Below are positions 1-13,029 of a stretch of DNA of 64,000 nucleotides, piece by piece; within the stretch, counting starts at the first letter, position 1; every line of letters begins with the position of its first letter. A model generated the notes under the pieces. It was given only the letters and a program-made list of their open reading frames with translations, ran no database searches and had not been told where the DNA came from. The stretch comes from Selaginella moellendorffii (lineage: Eukaryota; Streptophyta; Lycopodiopsida; Selaginellales; Selaginellaceae): contig NW_003314281.1 in the NCBI RefSeq assembly GCF_000143415.4, positions 2,107,149 through 2,171,148 on the forward strand. The letters are read 5' to 3'. The position numbers were made by a program, and so were the translations under genes.

Positions 1-180
1 GATGATTCTTTTATTTTTAGCACCGGTCCATTGCTATCCATTGGGCCACAGGGAAAATTAAAAAATAAACAAAGTTTATTGTAGTTTGTTTTTATGTTTT
101 AAGGTATAGTAGGACAGGAGTTAGTTAATATAAAGCTTCTATATATACAGCATTGATAGTGAATGTTGATGAATTGAATG

Positions 181-3100
181 GAATTAAGCGGCCTTGTGTA
201 TGAGTTGTGTCAACACGAATTGCAAGTTGTTGTGGTGATGTGCATCTTGAGAGTGCAATATAGAGCTGCCCATAGCTGGGGTAAGTAGATGCCTACACGA
301 TCAAAATGTTTGACCTTGGCATTTTAAAATTGTTAAGTAGTATCCAAGATAAAGAGGAAATTGTTTTCGAAACATATGGAATAGAACATCTGAATCAGAG
401 GGTGTTAAGTTAATGCGTGGGATAAAAGTTCTAGTACCTTTAAATTCACATGTAATTATTTCACAGTCCAAAATTTTAGATGAAGTTCTTTTGACCATTA
501 ATCGAGTTCCATTGCATAATCCAATTGTTGAAGATATATTTCTCAAAAGAATAACTATACAACCTTCTTTTAGTATCAATTTGTGTGGTGGTAGTCCAAA
601 GGGAGTGATAGAATTTAGAAATTCAATTAGGAAATTTTTAGGGTGTTTAACATCAATGGAGTCAATGTTAGTATAAATTTGAGGTGGACTTGGTAATTGA
701 GAGATAATGTTGTTGTTAATTAGAAATGTATCATCATTAAGAGGTGTTAAAATGGCTCTATTTGCTACAATTTGAACATTTGAAATATTTTCAATACATG
801 GGAATACAAAATCAATAATAAAGGTACTTTTAATTAGTTCTGAAGGAAAAAGGATAGAATCAAGTGGTAAAATAGGGTTTTGTGTGTAATTATTTCCATC
901 ACCAACTTTCAATAGCCATTCTACCCAGTCTGAGAACTTGGGGCTAAGCCGCATATTTTTTTGTAATTAAAACTTTCTAAATAGATTCTATAGACTATTC
1001 ATTCTTACAAATGTGGAAACAATTTATGCTCGATGACTGTGTGGGACAATTAATAATGTTTTACGGAAGTCACCACTTGTAACAATAACAATGCCACCGA
1101 ATGGAGAATTGTTCTGTTTCAAGTCTCGTAGGCAGCGGTTGACACCTGAAAAAGCAAATGTATGAACCATACTAATTTCATCCCAAATAAGCACTTATAT
1201 TGTTTTCATAGATCTACTGGCATTGTTATTAGGTGTTAAACTAGAAACATATGTATCATTAATTAGAACAGATAACTTAAAGGTTGTATAGGATGTTTGT
1301 CCATTGTGTAGTAGTGTGCTTGCAATGTTTGTCCATGCCATACAAACCACTTTTTTATTGTAAAACTCAAAATATTTTACCATTGTATTTAATAAATATG
1401 TTTTGCCAGTACCACCAGGGCCATCAATAAAAATAAAATGGTTGGTATCAGTCGGGCACTCGACAATATTAACAATTTCATTGAATATAGCTAATTATTC
1501 AACATTCAAGTTTCTAATATAATAGTAAATTTCTGTATATGAATGCTTGCAATTTAGTATTGGTTGAATAGAAGTATTTAGGATTGGGATAGGTAAATTG
1601 TATGATTGGTTTGTTTTACCATGTATTTTCATTCTTGAGTTAATGTCTATTAGAGCAAGTTTATATCGGCATACAATATTTGTTTTATCAAAATCTTCAG
1701 AGAGTTGATCCTTAAAAACATCCTAAAAATATGGTGGGTCTTGTGGATTGCAAAAAATACATATAAAAGTAAAGAGTTGACGCAAATGTGTAGGCATTTG
1801 AAAATTGCATGCTTCTTGTAAATAATTATACCACTCGTTATCATCATCAAGAAGACCCATAGCAACAGTAGCTTATTAAAAGCTTTGGTAAGTTACATCA
1901 TTAACTGTTTTAATATTGTCGAAAGATGTCATTCCTTTTTTATGAAGAAGAATAATATATAAGTGGTACAACTGGGAAATATTGAGTATAGTCGAGGAAT
2001 AACCTTTTTTTTTTTTCGACGTTGCCATACATTAACAAATTTATTGAAAACATAATATAAAGGTATTTTAACGTAGGTATATTGTCTTGCATTTAGATTA
2101 TGAATATTGAGTTCGAATCATTTTGTTAACATTGTTCCATTACGTGCTGTTCTTTGCAAGGCATTGTGCTCCAAACTTTCTATAAAATACACATTTTGGA
2201 AGTCAGGAAGATGTACGGGCAGACATATTATAGGGTGTGAGCGTCCATGTATTTTAAATTTAAATATCCTCCAAATAGCTTTCGGTGCTGAAATGTATCA
2301 AATATTTATAAAATTCGTGATTTCATCCCAATTTAATACATTTTCAGACTGAGTAGCTGTTTGGATTTGAATGGTTGCACAATCATATCCTTTATAAACA
2401 TATTGAAAAAGATACTTAATACTTTTAATTGATGCACATATTTCTATATTTATATGAGCTTTGTATTTTTTACATAAATATTTATTATATGGGACAATCC
2501 ATCTGTTATCAATTGGAACATCATTTTTAAGGAAGGTGCGACCATTGTTTGGCCTAAAATATTCTGGGTACCCATCCACACAATATGTAATTTCGTCATT
2601 GAAGTTTTTGGGATAGATTTTGGAGCATTTTTTGTTTTCCATACATGGACTTTGAGGATTTAGTAATCCACATAGACCATGTATTATATGTGATGTAATT
2701 ATTTCAAATAGTTCAGGCTCTAATAAAGGGTCAGGTAATTGAGCAAATACATATTGGTCAATAGTGTCACGGTCTTTAATTTTACTTTCATTATCTAATA
2801 TGCCTAGGAAATGACAATGTGGCAAACCTTTTTTTTTGGAACTCAATGACATATATAAATGCAATACATCTTCCAAAGATATTATTTTGTGTAATATCAT
2901 GGAGAAAATATTTTAGCTTCATGTTAAAAGCTAAATCAGGTCGGTCTTCAGGTCCTTCATTAGGGTGCAGATTTTGTAATATCTCAGGCCATTTAGAGTT
3001 GCAAGTGAAAGTTATGAAATATCAGGTTTTGAGTGTTTTATTACAATTGCCATAGCATCTTGGTAATTTTGTTGCATAGCTCTTGGGCTTCCTATAAAAG

Positions 3101-4234
3101 TAGAAGCTAAAATAACAATTTTTCCTACTCGAGCATTTGCATCAGCAGCTTTGCTAGCAACATAATCCATCAAACCTATATAAAAATCAACTCTCATATT
3201 TTTTTGATTAGATCTATAGTATTGTAAATTGTTGCTTTCAATTTTCATATAAGCATCTACAATATATTGTTGGGTGAGTTTTCCAACATGTAAAATTCAT
3301 ATGTAACTGTAGAGGTTGATAATGTTGAATCTCTTTTGGACAAACAATAGGCATAATATTGAAGGAGTGTTATATGCTTGTTAGAAGAAAGCTTGTCATG
3401 CCAGGCTCTATCTCCATGTGGAAAAAGTATTGGATAAACCATAGGATCACAATTAGCATTTAAAATAGATATATGTTGTGGTTCTGATGATTTTGGATGA
3501 ATGCATATTTCACGGTCAAAAGGTGGCACACCATCTTCACTTTGGAAAACTATTGCAACATCATTATTTTGTGGAGTATTATATCAACGATGGTCTGTGC
3601 CTTCATTTTTAATAAGCATATAAACTCCACGTAAATTGCTACCAAAAATAATAGTTCTTGAAATATTTTCCCATTCCAATTCATACATCATTCTAAAAGC
3701 TTGTGCATATGGATTAATATATCGAAGTATTGTATCTAGTTGAAGCGGTAAATTATAATCACAGTTAATGTTAAAAGGGTTTTATTTTCTAATATCAGTA
3801 GCCTCATTGGAGTCTAGCATGTACAATTGACTATAGCTTGGATTTTGATGTTTTGAAGGATGTTGTGGCATAATTTTGTGATAGATTTGTCCATGAATTC
3901 TATAGTAGTATGGACCATGACCCGTAAAAGTATCAATGCTAGCTCCCATAGACACGAAAGCAAGTGCACTATTATATTGTCTTATATTACTCTTGAAATT
4001 AGAGTGTTTGTGTGAGTTATATACAGAATATAGAAATGATGGTAATGGAAGTATTGGAGGTATGTAGACCTGTCCACTCTGGCAACAAATAGACTTGTTC
4101 TCATTGGCAAAGTGTGAGGCATGACAATACTTACAAATATATGATAAGGGACCTATATTCATTGTCAAAACATATGTATCATTATATAGGTAATTGCTAG
4201 CAAGTGTGCTGCAAATCTGAGGTGAAGGGGGCAA
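181..4234 (-). pseudogene. Helitron Rep/PIF1-like helicase, broken
   Basis: Fragments in order, 5' to 3' on the minus strand, match a plant Helitron transposase. The N-terminal Helitron-like region is at 4234-3540. The HUH endonuclease motif GLPHCHFLGIL lies near 2825. The Rep tyrosine region (KYLFQYVYKG) is near 2400. Walker A of the PIF1-type helicase (GPGGTGKT) is near 1410, and the DEIS box near 1175. The C-terminal helicase motif KCQGQTF is near 305, continuing to about 181. Interruptions include a TAA at 3782-3784, a TGA near 3583 where Arg is expected, and a frameshift near 3255. The normal product nicks and unwinds DNA during rolling-circle transposition in the nucleus. This copy cannot make it. 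Confidence 0.85.
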
Positions 4235-5290
4235 ATAGGAATTGGAAATTGACTGCTGTTCAGTGTGATTATTAAGATTTGTTTGATGTCAATACTCTGT
4301 ATCCTCTTGAATATTACTATATGCTATATGTATGCTGGTGCTGGCTAGTGTCTTCAACGTTATCATTGTACGTGGAATATGTATGTCTGTGTCGAATAGC
4401 ATTCAGTACATGTCGAAGGCGTGACATTATTTTGAACAGTTTCTTTTGGAAATGGAGATCAATTATTAGGGCAGATAGAAAGCAAAAGATATTTACTGAG
4501 GGGTATGGACAGGCATAAAAACTAACCTTTTCAATGCAATCGGGTGATGCCAAAAAAGAGTAGATTGATGTGTGTTACCTGATACAGTGTCTTCTCGCAA
4601 GACTTATATTTTTTCTACCTCACTGCGAGCGCCATGTTTGATCCACCAAATTGGGATCTGCGAGGCGCACGCTCCAATTGATCAGCCTGGGAATTCATGG
4701 AGCAGTGTGGCGCCTCAGATCTGCGAGCTCAAATGGAGGATCATCCCGTCACGTGGCAGCGATTGCAGATGTAGATGTTGTCAGGCTTCACATCCAGGTC
4801 AGCAAGGCTGTGCTGAGTGAATGTGCTTCAAAGCATTTAAGAGCTTAAATCACCTCGTCCCATTTCCTGGCAGTGGAGTAAGAATGAAGATCATACAAAT
4901 TCTATGCACCACAAATACCTTTCTTTGATGGAACTCCTCACAAATAACAACTTGCGATGGGGTTCTCATGAGCAAAGACACCAGCGTTGACACAGTGCCT
5001 CCAATTTGGATTGCGAATCGGCAGTAGTGGCAGGGGCTCTCTCGCCGTCTCAAAAACCCTAGAAAAACATACAAAACAAAACCAATTCGCTTGACAGGCC
5101 ACGACACGTGTTGCTGGGCCTTCCTCTCTCGCCACACATGGCTTGGCTGCCTCCCATTGGCCAGGAGCAAACATCAGCGCGATTATTTGCTAACATGTGG
5201 TTAAAGAAATAACCCCTTTACAGTTACCCCCCCATCGGACGGCCCCGATTGGCCAGATCCAGCGGCCCACAAAGTTCGGCATTTGCTCCT

Positions 5291-5302
5291 TATAGTAGTA
5301 GA
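5291..5302 (-). other. Helitron 5' terminus
   Basis: The minus strand reads TCTACTACTATA here, preceded by A at 5303. This is the typical Helitron 5' terminal signature. It marks where the transposon begins and separates it from the gene-like fragments at 5434-7350. Confidence 0.65.
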
Positions 5303-5433
5303 TTAGTTATTTGCCCACCTATGAGACCGATGGATTATAATAAGCTGTTTTGATAATCTTGTGAGCTATTAGTTTGCTGAACTCCTCATTGCAAGAATTA
5401 AAAAAACTTGAGGTTTAAGATTTAATGGTATGA

Positions 5434-5907
5434 ATGGATCTGGTGCGGGCAGCTGTTCATGTTTCAAGGGCAGACTTGCCTCACGATGTCACAGCTGAAG
5501 ATTTGGAGCAGGCACAGGCGCTGGTGACCTATGCAAAGAGCAACTTCCTTTTTGGCGTGCCTGTTGTGGATTCTTTAGTGGCTTTGCTCTACCTCTCCAG
5601 ACGCCTCTATGGGAATGTTTGCGAAGTGCAGGCTTGCAGCGCCTCTTCGCGTGTTCACAGAACAGGTGCACTGTCTCGTCTCCTTCAGCGATCGTCTGGA
5701 AGCTGCCAATCTAACAGACTGGAGAATGTGATGCATTGCCTCGGTCTGGGTTTCCTTGCCTCCATCAAAGATATCTCTCATATGGTGTTGCAGTGTCGTC
5801 TGAATGTGAAGACATCCTGGACTGGGAGAAGCGTGCTTTTGGGGATCACGAAAGTATCAACACTCGACCTCTTGAACCTGCCAGAGCTCCTGCAGGCCTG
5901 CACTTAG
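5434..5907 (+). pseudogene. Unidentified gene-like fragment
   Basis: An open frame of 157 codons with balanced composition, unlike the AT-rich relic DNA around it. Its first 65 or so residues (starting MDLVRAAVHVSRADLP) look like ordinary soluble protein with a hydrophobic stretch (VVDSLVALLYLSRRLY). After that the composition becomes irregular and resembles a frameshift. I do not recognise the family. It lies just outside the Helitron 5' end, next to other gene-like scraps at 6050-6475 and the reductase fragment at 7111-7349, so it may be part of a captured or degraded host gene segment. Confidence 0.3.
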
Positions 5908-6049
5908 GTGGGAAAATTGCTTGTCATTTCTTTTACTTACCGTGTGAAAGTTCTTCAGATGCTATCAAAGTTGCAGGAAAAGACAACTTCAGAAAAAAAT
6001 ATTTGATCAACAGTTAAAACCTAATAACACTGTCTTACCTTGCTCTAAT

Positions 6050-6475
6050 GTATTTTTCCAACAGGCACAGGTAAGCGTGATCATCTTGCTCGTTATGTTG
6101 CTGAACTATGTTCACTTGGCAGAATTCCAAAGTTCTTCGATCTAAGATTACTTTGTCTCTCTGCCTTCCAGAGCCCAGGTATTTTCATCTAAGTTACAAG
6201 CTGATGATCTTCGGATGCAGGGTGACGCACGCTGTAAATGTTGGGGTCCATCGACCACGAGCTCGGTCTGAACGATCATCTAGCAGATCAGCTTCTAGAG
6301 TGCTTACGGGAGCTCGTTGTCTCCACATATAGCCAAGTTCAACACGATGAAAAGGAATGGGATTTTATCGACAAGGGGTGCTTAGTGCCTCTTACCGTTG
6401 CAGAGGCACGTAAATTCCTGGCAGCAGTACAATTCGACGTCTCATTATCGAGCATTCTTTTCCGAGCGTCTTGAT
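6050..6475 (+). pseudogene. Unidentified gene-like scraps
   Basis: Two short stretches look coding. Around 6075-6175 one frame reads HLARYVAELCSLGRIPKFFD. At 6238-6474 an open frame reads from MLGSIDHELGLNDHL to the LTVAEARKFL region. They are separated by stops and are not recognised. They may be exons of one degraded gene with the 5434-5907 fragment, but no splice chain could be supported. Confidence 0.25.
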
Positions 6476-7110
6476 GTCACATGAGATGGTTGTGACCGAC
6501 GGCGCAGAGCGTCCCTGGCTTTTTCCGGACCCACGGTTCTTTATTGTCTGCCTCTAACTTGTAAATTTCTGTTATTGTGTTTTCTGCTATAGTGCTCACC
6601 TTGTATTTCAGATGCATTAAGACAGTAGACATTGTCCTGCATGTGGTAAGTCCGACCCTTTCAATATGCTTTTGAAGATAACAGTGACTGCAGGTTTGAG
6701 GCAGGAACAAGTTTATTGCACATGAGGCCTGAAGATTTTGTTTCTGCTGGAGCACCAGAGAATTCCAAGCCATGTTGTTTCCATTGGTTGTGGAACATTT
6801 GCAGACTCCAGCAAGCGTGCTACATTCATCTAGTCGTTGGCTCTCCATAATGCTCGAGAAGTATGGCAAGATGGAGATATCAGGCAAGCCAGAGCAGAAA
6901 GAGCTATCAATAGAATCCTTGGCACGGGGAGCTGGGAGATATAGGTAGGCATGTTTATTGAAAAGATGAATAAATAAAATACTAATAGCTAAATTTAATT
7001 GTAACTTGTTCACACCAGAAATTAACATTAAAGTAAGCTAATGTTATAATTAGCATTTTTTTTGCATTTTGTAGCATTACAATTAAATTATTCTATGAAT
7101 ATTCTATAGG

Positions 7111-7349
7111 GCTTTCACTTGCGATGCTGTAGAAGCAATTCAAGCACTGGTTGTCAATCACAAGTCCGAGGCATCGGCGGTAGTGATCAATGCACTGCCA
7201 CAGCTGGAGTGTTGTCGTTCAGCATGGGGCTGGACAAGATTGGCCTCAAAAAGTGCAAGGTGTGTCGTGTGGTGGTCACCAATATGCCCAATATGCTCAT
7301 GGATGAGACGGCCAATCTCGCAATGGTGCTACTGCTGAGGACAATGTAA
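7111..7349 (+). pseudogene. Hydroxypyruvate/glyoxylate reductase fragment
   Basis: The reading frame gives EAIQALVVNHKSEASAVVIN and ALPQLE. After a frameshift near 7208 it gives FSMGLDKIGLKKCKV and VVVTNMPNMLMDETANLAM. In order and spacing this matches the segment of plant NADPH-dependent hydroxypyruvate/glyoxylate reductases (HPR2/HPR3 type, D-isomer-specific 2-hydroxyacid dehydrogenases) where the substrate domain meets the NAD(P)-binding domain (typical form: FSVGLDKIDL...VTNTPDVL). Only about 75 of some 315 residues remain, and the catalytic Arg, Glu and His are missing. An acceptor-like ATTCTATAG precedes it at about 7109, so it may derive from an intron-containing gene rather than a processed copy. 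Confidence 0.6.
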
Positions 7350-8739
7350 TGGATTTACTTGGCGGATTACTACATTCACTGTTCTTTTCTGGGGTAGCAG
7401 TTGTTAAAAGAAACAAAGCTTTACTAGGAAAATGAAGATTTCCCCCTCTCACACAAGGTAAAGCTCTTGATTCCTGGAAAGTTTCATGATTTCTTGCTTA
7501 TAGAATCCTTCCTCTTTCATAGAGATCTTTGTTTTTGAAATGCTAGTGATCAAGGAAGTTCTTGCTTCGTGCTTCTTGTAATTTCTCCCTCTCACACAAG
7601 GGAAATTTTGATTCCTTGCTCCTCTCTTCCATCCCATACTTGCATTCCCGCGAGATCTTTGTTCTTGTGGTAGTCGCCACCTCTAAATCCATGTTAGGTA
7701 TAACTTAGTGTGAACAAAGCACGAGTGTGGCATTATACAAAGTTTTTATTTAAATAATATTGATGTAAAAAGAATAACATTAAACTTTTAAATTAGGTTA
7801 AAATCCTCTAATTCTAAGTTAATGGTCTAAGTTTGTCAATCTGTATAGGAGGCTTGCTTTCTCTCTGTCCTGCTCGATTTCACGCTGGGGAAGTGTTTGA
7901 GTGTAGACCCTTAGTAATCTTAATAATTTGAGCAGCAACGTGGTTTGCTTTAAGAGACTCACGAGCATACAAACAAGTGGTTGGCCCATGAAAAAACTTC
8001 TAAAGTAAAAGAAAATAAAAATTAGTTGTGAACACTTACCAAGATCAAGAGCATTTTCAACATTCCATCACCTCAAACTTCTCAAAAATTTGCTGTAGTG
8101 ACAGATACTGATACTAGTTCTTGCATGTATGAAACCTCTTGAGCTGTAAGAAGAAATTAATACATTTTTAGTCTTAAAATTAAACACAGAGATATGTGGC
8201 TGCCAATGGCTTGAAAAACTCCTGACTGGCAAACAGCTGTAAATCCTTTGTCTGAAGCTACAACAATTTCTAATAGCATCAACAGAAACATCCCTGTTTT
8301 TAACAAAATTTTGTACTGAGCACCTCCATGTATATAGGAACTTTATTGATGACACCACTTATGATGCAAGCTTAGGAATTATATAAACCATGGCAAGTAT
8401 AAAGTGGTTCTACATCCATATATCTTTGTAAAGTGCCATGGCTCCTGCTGGACTGTCAATCAACTGGATTGCTCAGGATAGAGTTCTCTATTAGTCAATT
8501 TTACAGCAGAGCGAGAAAATGAAGTATTTATTTCACAAACAATTGATGAACTGGAAGTTGATGGTGTAAAACACCTTGTGGACGGCTTGTGCATCACCTC
8601 TAGCACAAAGTTGGTGGTGAGAAAGATATTTACTTTACTTGAAATAGTGCACCTTACATAGCACTTTCTTATTGTTTATTATTTTATAATATTTACTATT
8701 TAAATATTGTTAATACTAGTTTATGAATCATCTCAGACT
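7350..8739. other. Stretch without recognisable genes
   Basis: AT-rich DNA. The only local structure noted is an imperfect internal repeat, the phrase TCTCCCTCTCACACAAGG-like near 7442 and again near 7582. Short open frames such as 8068-8358 on the minus strand show no family resemblance. Confidence 0.5.
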
Positions 8740-8970
8740 CCTTCCATGTGTTATGTGTTGATTCGCTTGTGTCCCTTTTCTAGAGACTCACTTATTGCTC
8801 TCTTCGTGTTTGTTCCTCGAACCCTTCATTGGGAAGTTCCACTCCCGCTCTCGACCTCAAGTTGAAGCTTTTAGTCCAAACGTGTTATGCTCATTTGGCT
8901 TTCGCTTTAGCCACCACCACGTGGTGCCCTTTTAGCTCCACTTTGGGGCTTAGGGATTTGTGTCTCACAC
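8740..8970 (+). repeat. LTR-family fragment, right end
   Basis: Matches the last 230 or so bases of the 1.73-kb solo LTR at 29834-31563, ending in the same GGGATTTGTGTCTCACA. The 5' part is missing. The same right end recurs at 12750-12922 and, in reverse, at 49799 and 50871, so this is one dispersed LTR family. Confidence 0.75.
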
Positions 8971-8999
8971 TAATTTGATCATAGCATCTTTCATGGCCA

Positions 9000-10350
9000 A
9001 TATCATGGAACTTGTCCACCAGATTCATAACAACCCGGGCCACATTCTACACTTTGGAGGCATTTCATCCTAGCTCTCGGGTCCTTCTTGAACTTCATCT
9101 CGGACTCATCCCTACTATAATTTTGGAACCCCCTATACCCCCCCCCTGGGGGACGATCGCTTTGGGCTTTCACCCAACAGCTTGTATTAGTATTCGGAAT
9201 AGGATTTGGACTCGGACTCGGACTCGGTCCCAGTCTCGGCCTTGGACTCGGACTCAGTCTTGGTCTTGGTCTTGGTCTCGGTCTCGGTCTCGGTCTTGGT
9301 TCCATCTCGAACTCCATCTCAGGTCCACATCTTGGACTCCATCTTGGGTCCATCTCAAACTCCATCTCAGGTCCATCTTAGACTCCATTTCGGACTCCAA
9401 GTGTGGGGGTTGGAGCCCAGTGGAGCCAGTTTGGCCAGGAAAGGCCAGTTTGGCCAGGAAAGGCCAGTTTGGCCCAGAAAGGCTGTACCCAGGTGTTGGG
9501 TGATGAACTGACCATTGGGAACTCCAAGACTAAAGTGAATACAGATCAACAAGCAGGGTAGCTTGGTGAAGTGTTCAAGAGCCGATTTTAGTTCCCCCGG
9601 GACATTGAATAGTCAATGCTCCCAATCCAAGCGTGGGTGGCACTATATACTTGGATACCTAGCGTGGTTTAACAAAACCCTACTCTAAGCCCATGGTTAG
9701 AGCACCTAAAGGCAGAAGGTGGGGAGAGTACCCATGAGGCTTGCATAGAGCTACAGTGTTCCAAAATGTTGTTCCAAAGTCCTAGACTATGGAAAGGAAG
9801 AGGAGCAATCCTCTAATGTGGTGACCAAGAATGTGGTCTTGTGGTGAGGAAGTTCCAGAGGACAGTGGGACTTAGTGGTCAAGCTTATGGGCCTTGTCCC
9901 AAGGGCAATATTGGGAAATATGGCCATGGACAGAAAAGAGACTTGGTGGGGACTATAAAAGGGATATTGGGGAAGGTTATCCCCCATGTCTGTGGGCATC
10001 CTAAGGATGCTAAGAAGTGGATCTGGGATGACCACATATGGATGGATGACCTAGTTTTTGAGAGATGAGACTGTGATGCTAGTGGTGTTGGACCATCGGC
10101 GTGACTAAGGTGAATGGGCATGGCCTTAGCGTAACGGGTTGGTATGTTGGTGGTACTTTAGGGTGTCGGTCATAGGATTAATGTGGAATACTTGGACTAA
10201 GTGCAAAGGTTGAGTGGCATGGATGCCATCCTCGGGGTTAGCAAGCCCCAAATCCTGAATTGAACTTATGGAGGTTGTGAATGAAACTCCTCCAAGTGCT
10301 CGGAGGTGTGGTTAAGTCACTAAAGTAGAATGGAAAAATTAGCCATTTAC
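9000..10350. repeat. Rearranged LTR of the same family
   Basis: 9000-9400 runs in the plus orientation and includes the simple-sequence core (GGACTCGGACTCGG, then CTCCATCTCGGACTC types). From about 9405 the sequence flips: 9405-10350 is the reverse complement of the 5' half of the solo LTR, ending in its TG terminus at 10350 (minus strand TGTAAATGGC). The two halves meet inside the simple repeat, so an inversion or a head-to-head join of two copies is likely. Open frames here rich in Arg-Pro or Ser-Asp are by-products of the simple repeat, not genes. Confidence 0.7.
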
Positions 10351-11260
10351 AATTAAATGATGCTTCAACAAGAATCCTATGGTTGTAGTGGGCTGGTGTC
10401 ACCTCCTAGTTCTAGAAAGGTTGGAGAAGAAAACTAAGCTGTTTGAGGAATGAATTTACCATTATTGCAATCTTTTGTCATTGTGTACGTGCTCACAAGA
10501 TCATATGATAAAGTATATGTGCCTTGGAGGATTTCCTACCAAGGTAAAGTAAGTATAACATCATAGACAATATGGTGGATATGATCACCAAGAAAAAATG
10601 AAATGTCCCTTTCCACAAGTTCAAAACTTTGTTGCTGATACAAATGCTTAAGAGGCTTTCTCATGTTGAAGAGTAGGGATCTCATCTGGTGGCCATGGCT
10701 GCACATTTGTGGGTTGGTTCTGACTCTCCACATACTCAAGATTTGCCTCCTCTACTCCCAAGGGCATGTCCAAGTTAGCATCATGAGTCTCAATGAAGGA
10801 TGACGAGCGAGAGCTAGGAAGAATCACATCTGACACCTCCAGCTGCATGAAGGAAGCTTGTGTCTTCTTGTGTCCCCCCATCTTGACTTGAGGTAGAAAA
10901 GTCACTCCTCAAAGTTGCCATTGCATTTTGGCTCTCCTCCTCCTTGGGTATTTGTAGAATATATGGAATCTTGACTGGATCTCATGTTTTTTCTGAGCCT
11001 AAGTGAGTGTGATCGGTCATAGTAGATAGAGGAGAAGTCCAAGGGTGAGACTATCTAGACTAAATGAAAAAGTTAGATCATGTTGCACTCCAACATTATA
11101 AACTCTAGCATGGTATCATTGATGGGACTTGTTAGCCAAGATGGAGACTCTGGTTTAGCTAGTGTCAACTATGACACTTTCTGGGATTCTAGAGTCTATC
11201 CTTTTGCATTGAGAATAGTCATTTGCTCATTGCCTCGAGCACTCTCTAGTCAAGTAGTTG
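10351..11260. other. Stretch without recognisable genes
   Basis: Relic DNA between two LTR copies. A minus-strand open frame at 10648-10905 has no recognisable family and no supporting context. Confidence 0.5.
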
Positions 11261-12922
11261 TGTAAGCAACTAAATTTTTCATTCTATTTTAATTACTTCA
11301 CCACACCTTTGACCACTTAGAGGAGTCTCACTCAGCACTTCCATAAGTCTTATTCCCAACTTAGGGACATGCTAGCCCCATAAATGGCATTTATGCCACT
11401 CAGCCTTTATGCTTGGTCTAAGTGCTCCACGTGTTCAATCCCATGATAAACACCCAAAGGTACCACTAATATATCAATCCGTTACATTAAAGCTATATTT
11501 ATTCACCTTTGTCTGGAGGTAGTCCAAAACTACCCATACTCTCTTAAAGACTAAGCTATCTTCCATGAGTGGTTATCACTTTAGCAAATTTAAGATGCCT
11601 GGAGACATAAAGAACAACCTTCCTCAATATCCTTTTTTCAGTCCCCACTAAGTCTCTTTCCATCCACAGTTGTGCTCGCTAACACTGCCATTAGATTAGG
11701 GCTTGAAGACCCAACCACTAGGTCCCATTGACATCTAGGACTTCCTTGCCACATGATTATATCCTTGGTTATTACATAAGAGGATTGCACTTTTTTTTTC
11801 CCATAATTTGGGACTTTGAGATGACATTTCGAAACACTACAACCCAAAGTAAGTCTTGTGGGTACTCTCCTCACCTTCTTCCTTTGGATGCCCTAGTGAT
11901 GTGGCTAAAGCGAGTTTTTGATGAGCCATGCTAAGTATCCAAGTAGGGAGAGCCACCCACACTTGGATTAGGAGTATCGACCATTTGATCTTTTGGGGGA
12001 GCTAAAGTTGGCTTTTGAACACTTCACCATTTGTCCATTTATGTTTACTCTAGCCTTAAACTACTCAGTGGTTATATCATCACCCACCATATGGGTATAA
12101 CCTTCTTTGGTCACATTGGCATTTCTTGACCAAATTGGCTCCATAGGAGTCTTCCCCCCACTATACTTTTGGAGCTCACCAAATCCCCTAGGGTTTGGGA
12201 GATAATCACTTTGGGCTTTCATCTTTGGACTCGAACTCAAACTTGGATTCGGTCTCAATCTTGGTCTTGGTCTTGGTCTTGGACTTAGTCTTGGTTTCGG
12301 TCTCGACTTCAACTTCAAACTCGACCTCGAACTCAACCTTAGACCCGCTTTCAGTCTCCATCTCAAACTCAATCTTAGACTCCATCTTGGACTCCATCTT
12401 CAATTCATCTTGGACTCCATCTCGAGTCCATCTTGGGTCCATACTAGACTCCATCATGGATTCCTTTTTGAACTCCTCCTTGAACTCCTTCTTGAACTCC
12501 TTTTCAGACTTTTTTTCAGACTCATTCCTGACACTTTCATGTGTTAATCCTTCTTATATCCCTTTTTAAAGACTCATTCACTAATTTTTCATGCTCATTC
12601 CTAGAGCACTTTGTTCAGAGTTTGTAGCGCACCTTATCTCTCTCCCCTTAAGCCAACTAAAAAAAGGGCAATTGCTTGATAAGAGAGCCCTTAGTGGCTA
12701 TTTTATTCGCATTTATCCTCTAAGGTTTCAAGGATCCACGGTGACAGTATATCTAAGTCTCATCCCATGATCACATGCGCTATAGAGTTCCACTTTCGCT
12801 CTTGACTTTCCAAGTTGGAGCTTTTAGTCCAAATATGTTACAGTTGTTGGACTTCCACTTTGACCACTATCATGTGGCACCATTTCAACTCCACTTTAGG
12901 GCTTAGGGATTTGTGTCTCACA
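11261..12922. repeat. Complete but decayed LTR of the same family
   Basis: Begins TGTAAGCAACTAAATTT and ends TTGTGTCTCACA, like the solo LTR at 29834-31563, with a degenerate CTTGG/CTCGA-type core at 12230-12470. Flanks are AGTTG on the left and AGCTA on the right, at best a decayed target-site duplication (differences are transitions). A minus-strand gag relic lies just to the right (13030-13590), so this may be one LTR of a deleted element. More diverged than the solo LTR. Confidence 0.7.
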
Positions 12923-13029
12923 AGCTATTGGTATCTTGTTAATGATGATACTAATGAGTTGTTATCTACAAAGGGCTACTACTGCACATGTTGAGAGCAC
13001 TAGGTCAAAGTGGACATTATGGTGCATGC

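Larger units (their letters stand above)
1..5302 (-). mobile_element. Decayed autonomous Helitron, 5' end at 5302
   Basis: A rolling-circle transposon read on the minus strand. Its 5' terminus is recognisable at 5302: on the minus strand the sequence begins TCTACTACTATAAGGAG directly after an A, as expected for Helitrons, which insert between A and T and start with TC. Broken Rep and helicase coding sequence follows from about 4234 down to 181. The 3' terminus (hairpin then CTRR) should lie near or beyond position 1. A CTAA occurs near position 16 on the minus strand but is not followed by the expected host T, so the 3' end is unresolved. The leader 4555-5302 holds no convincing coding sequence. 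Frameshifts and stops show the copy is dead. Confidence 0.8.

Noticed and set aside
9003-9511. Arg-Pro and Trp/Ser-rich open frames
   Set aside because: Same simple repeat in a related LTR copy. Both strands are open.
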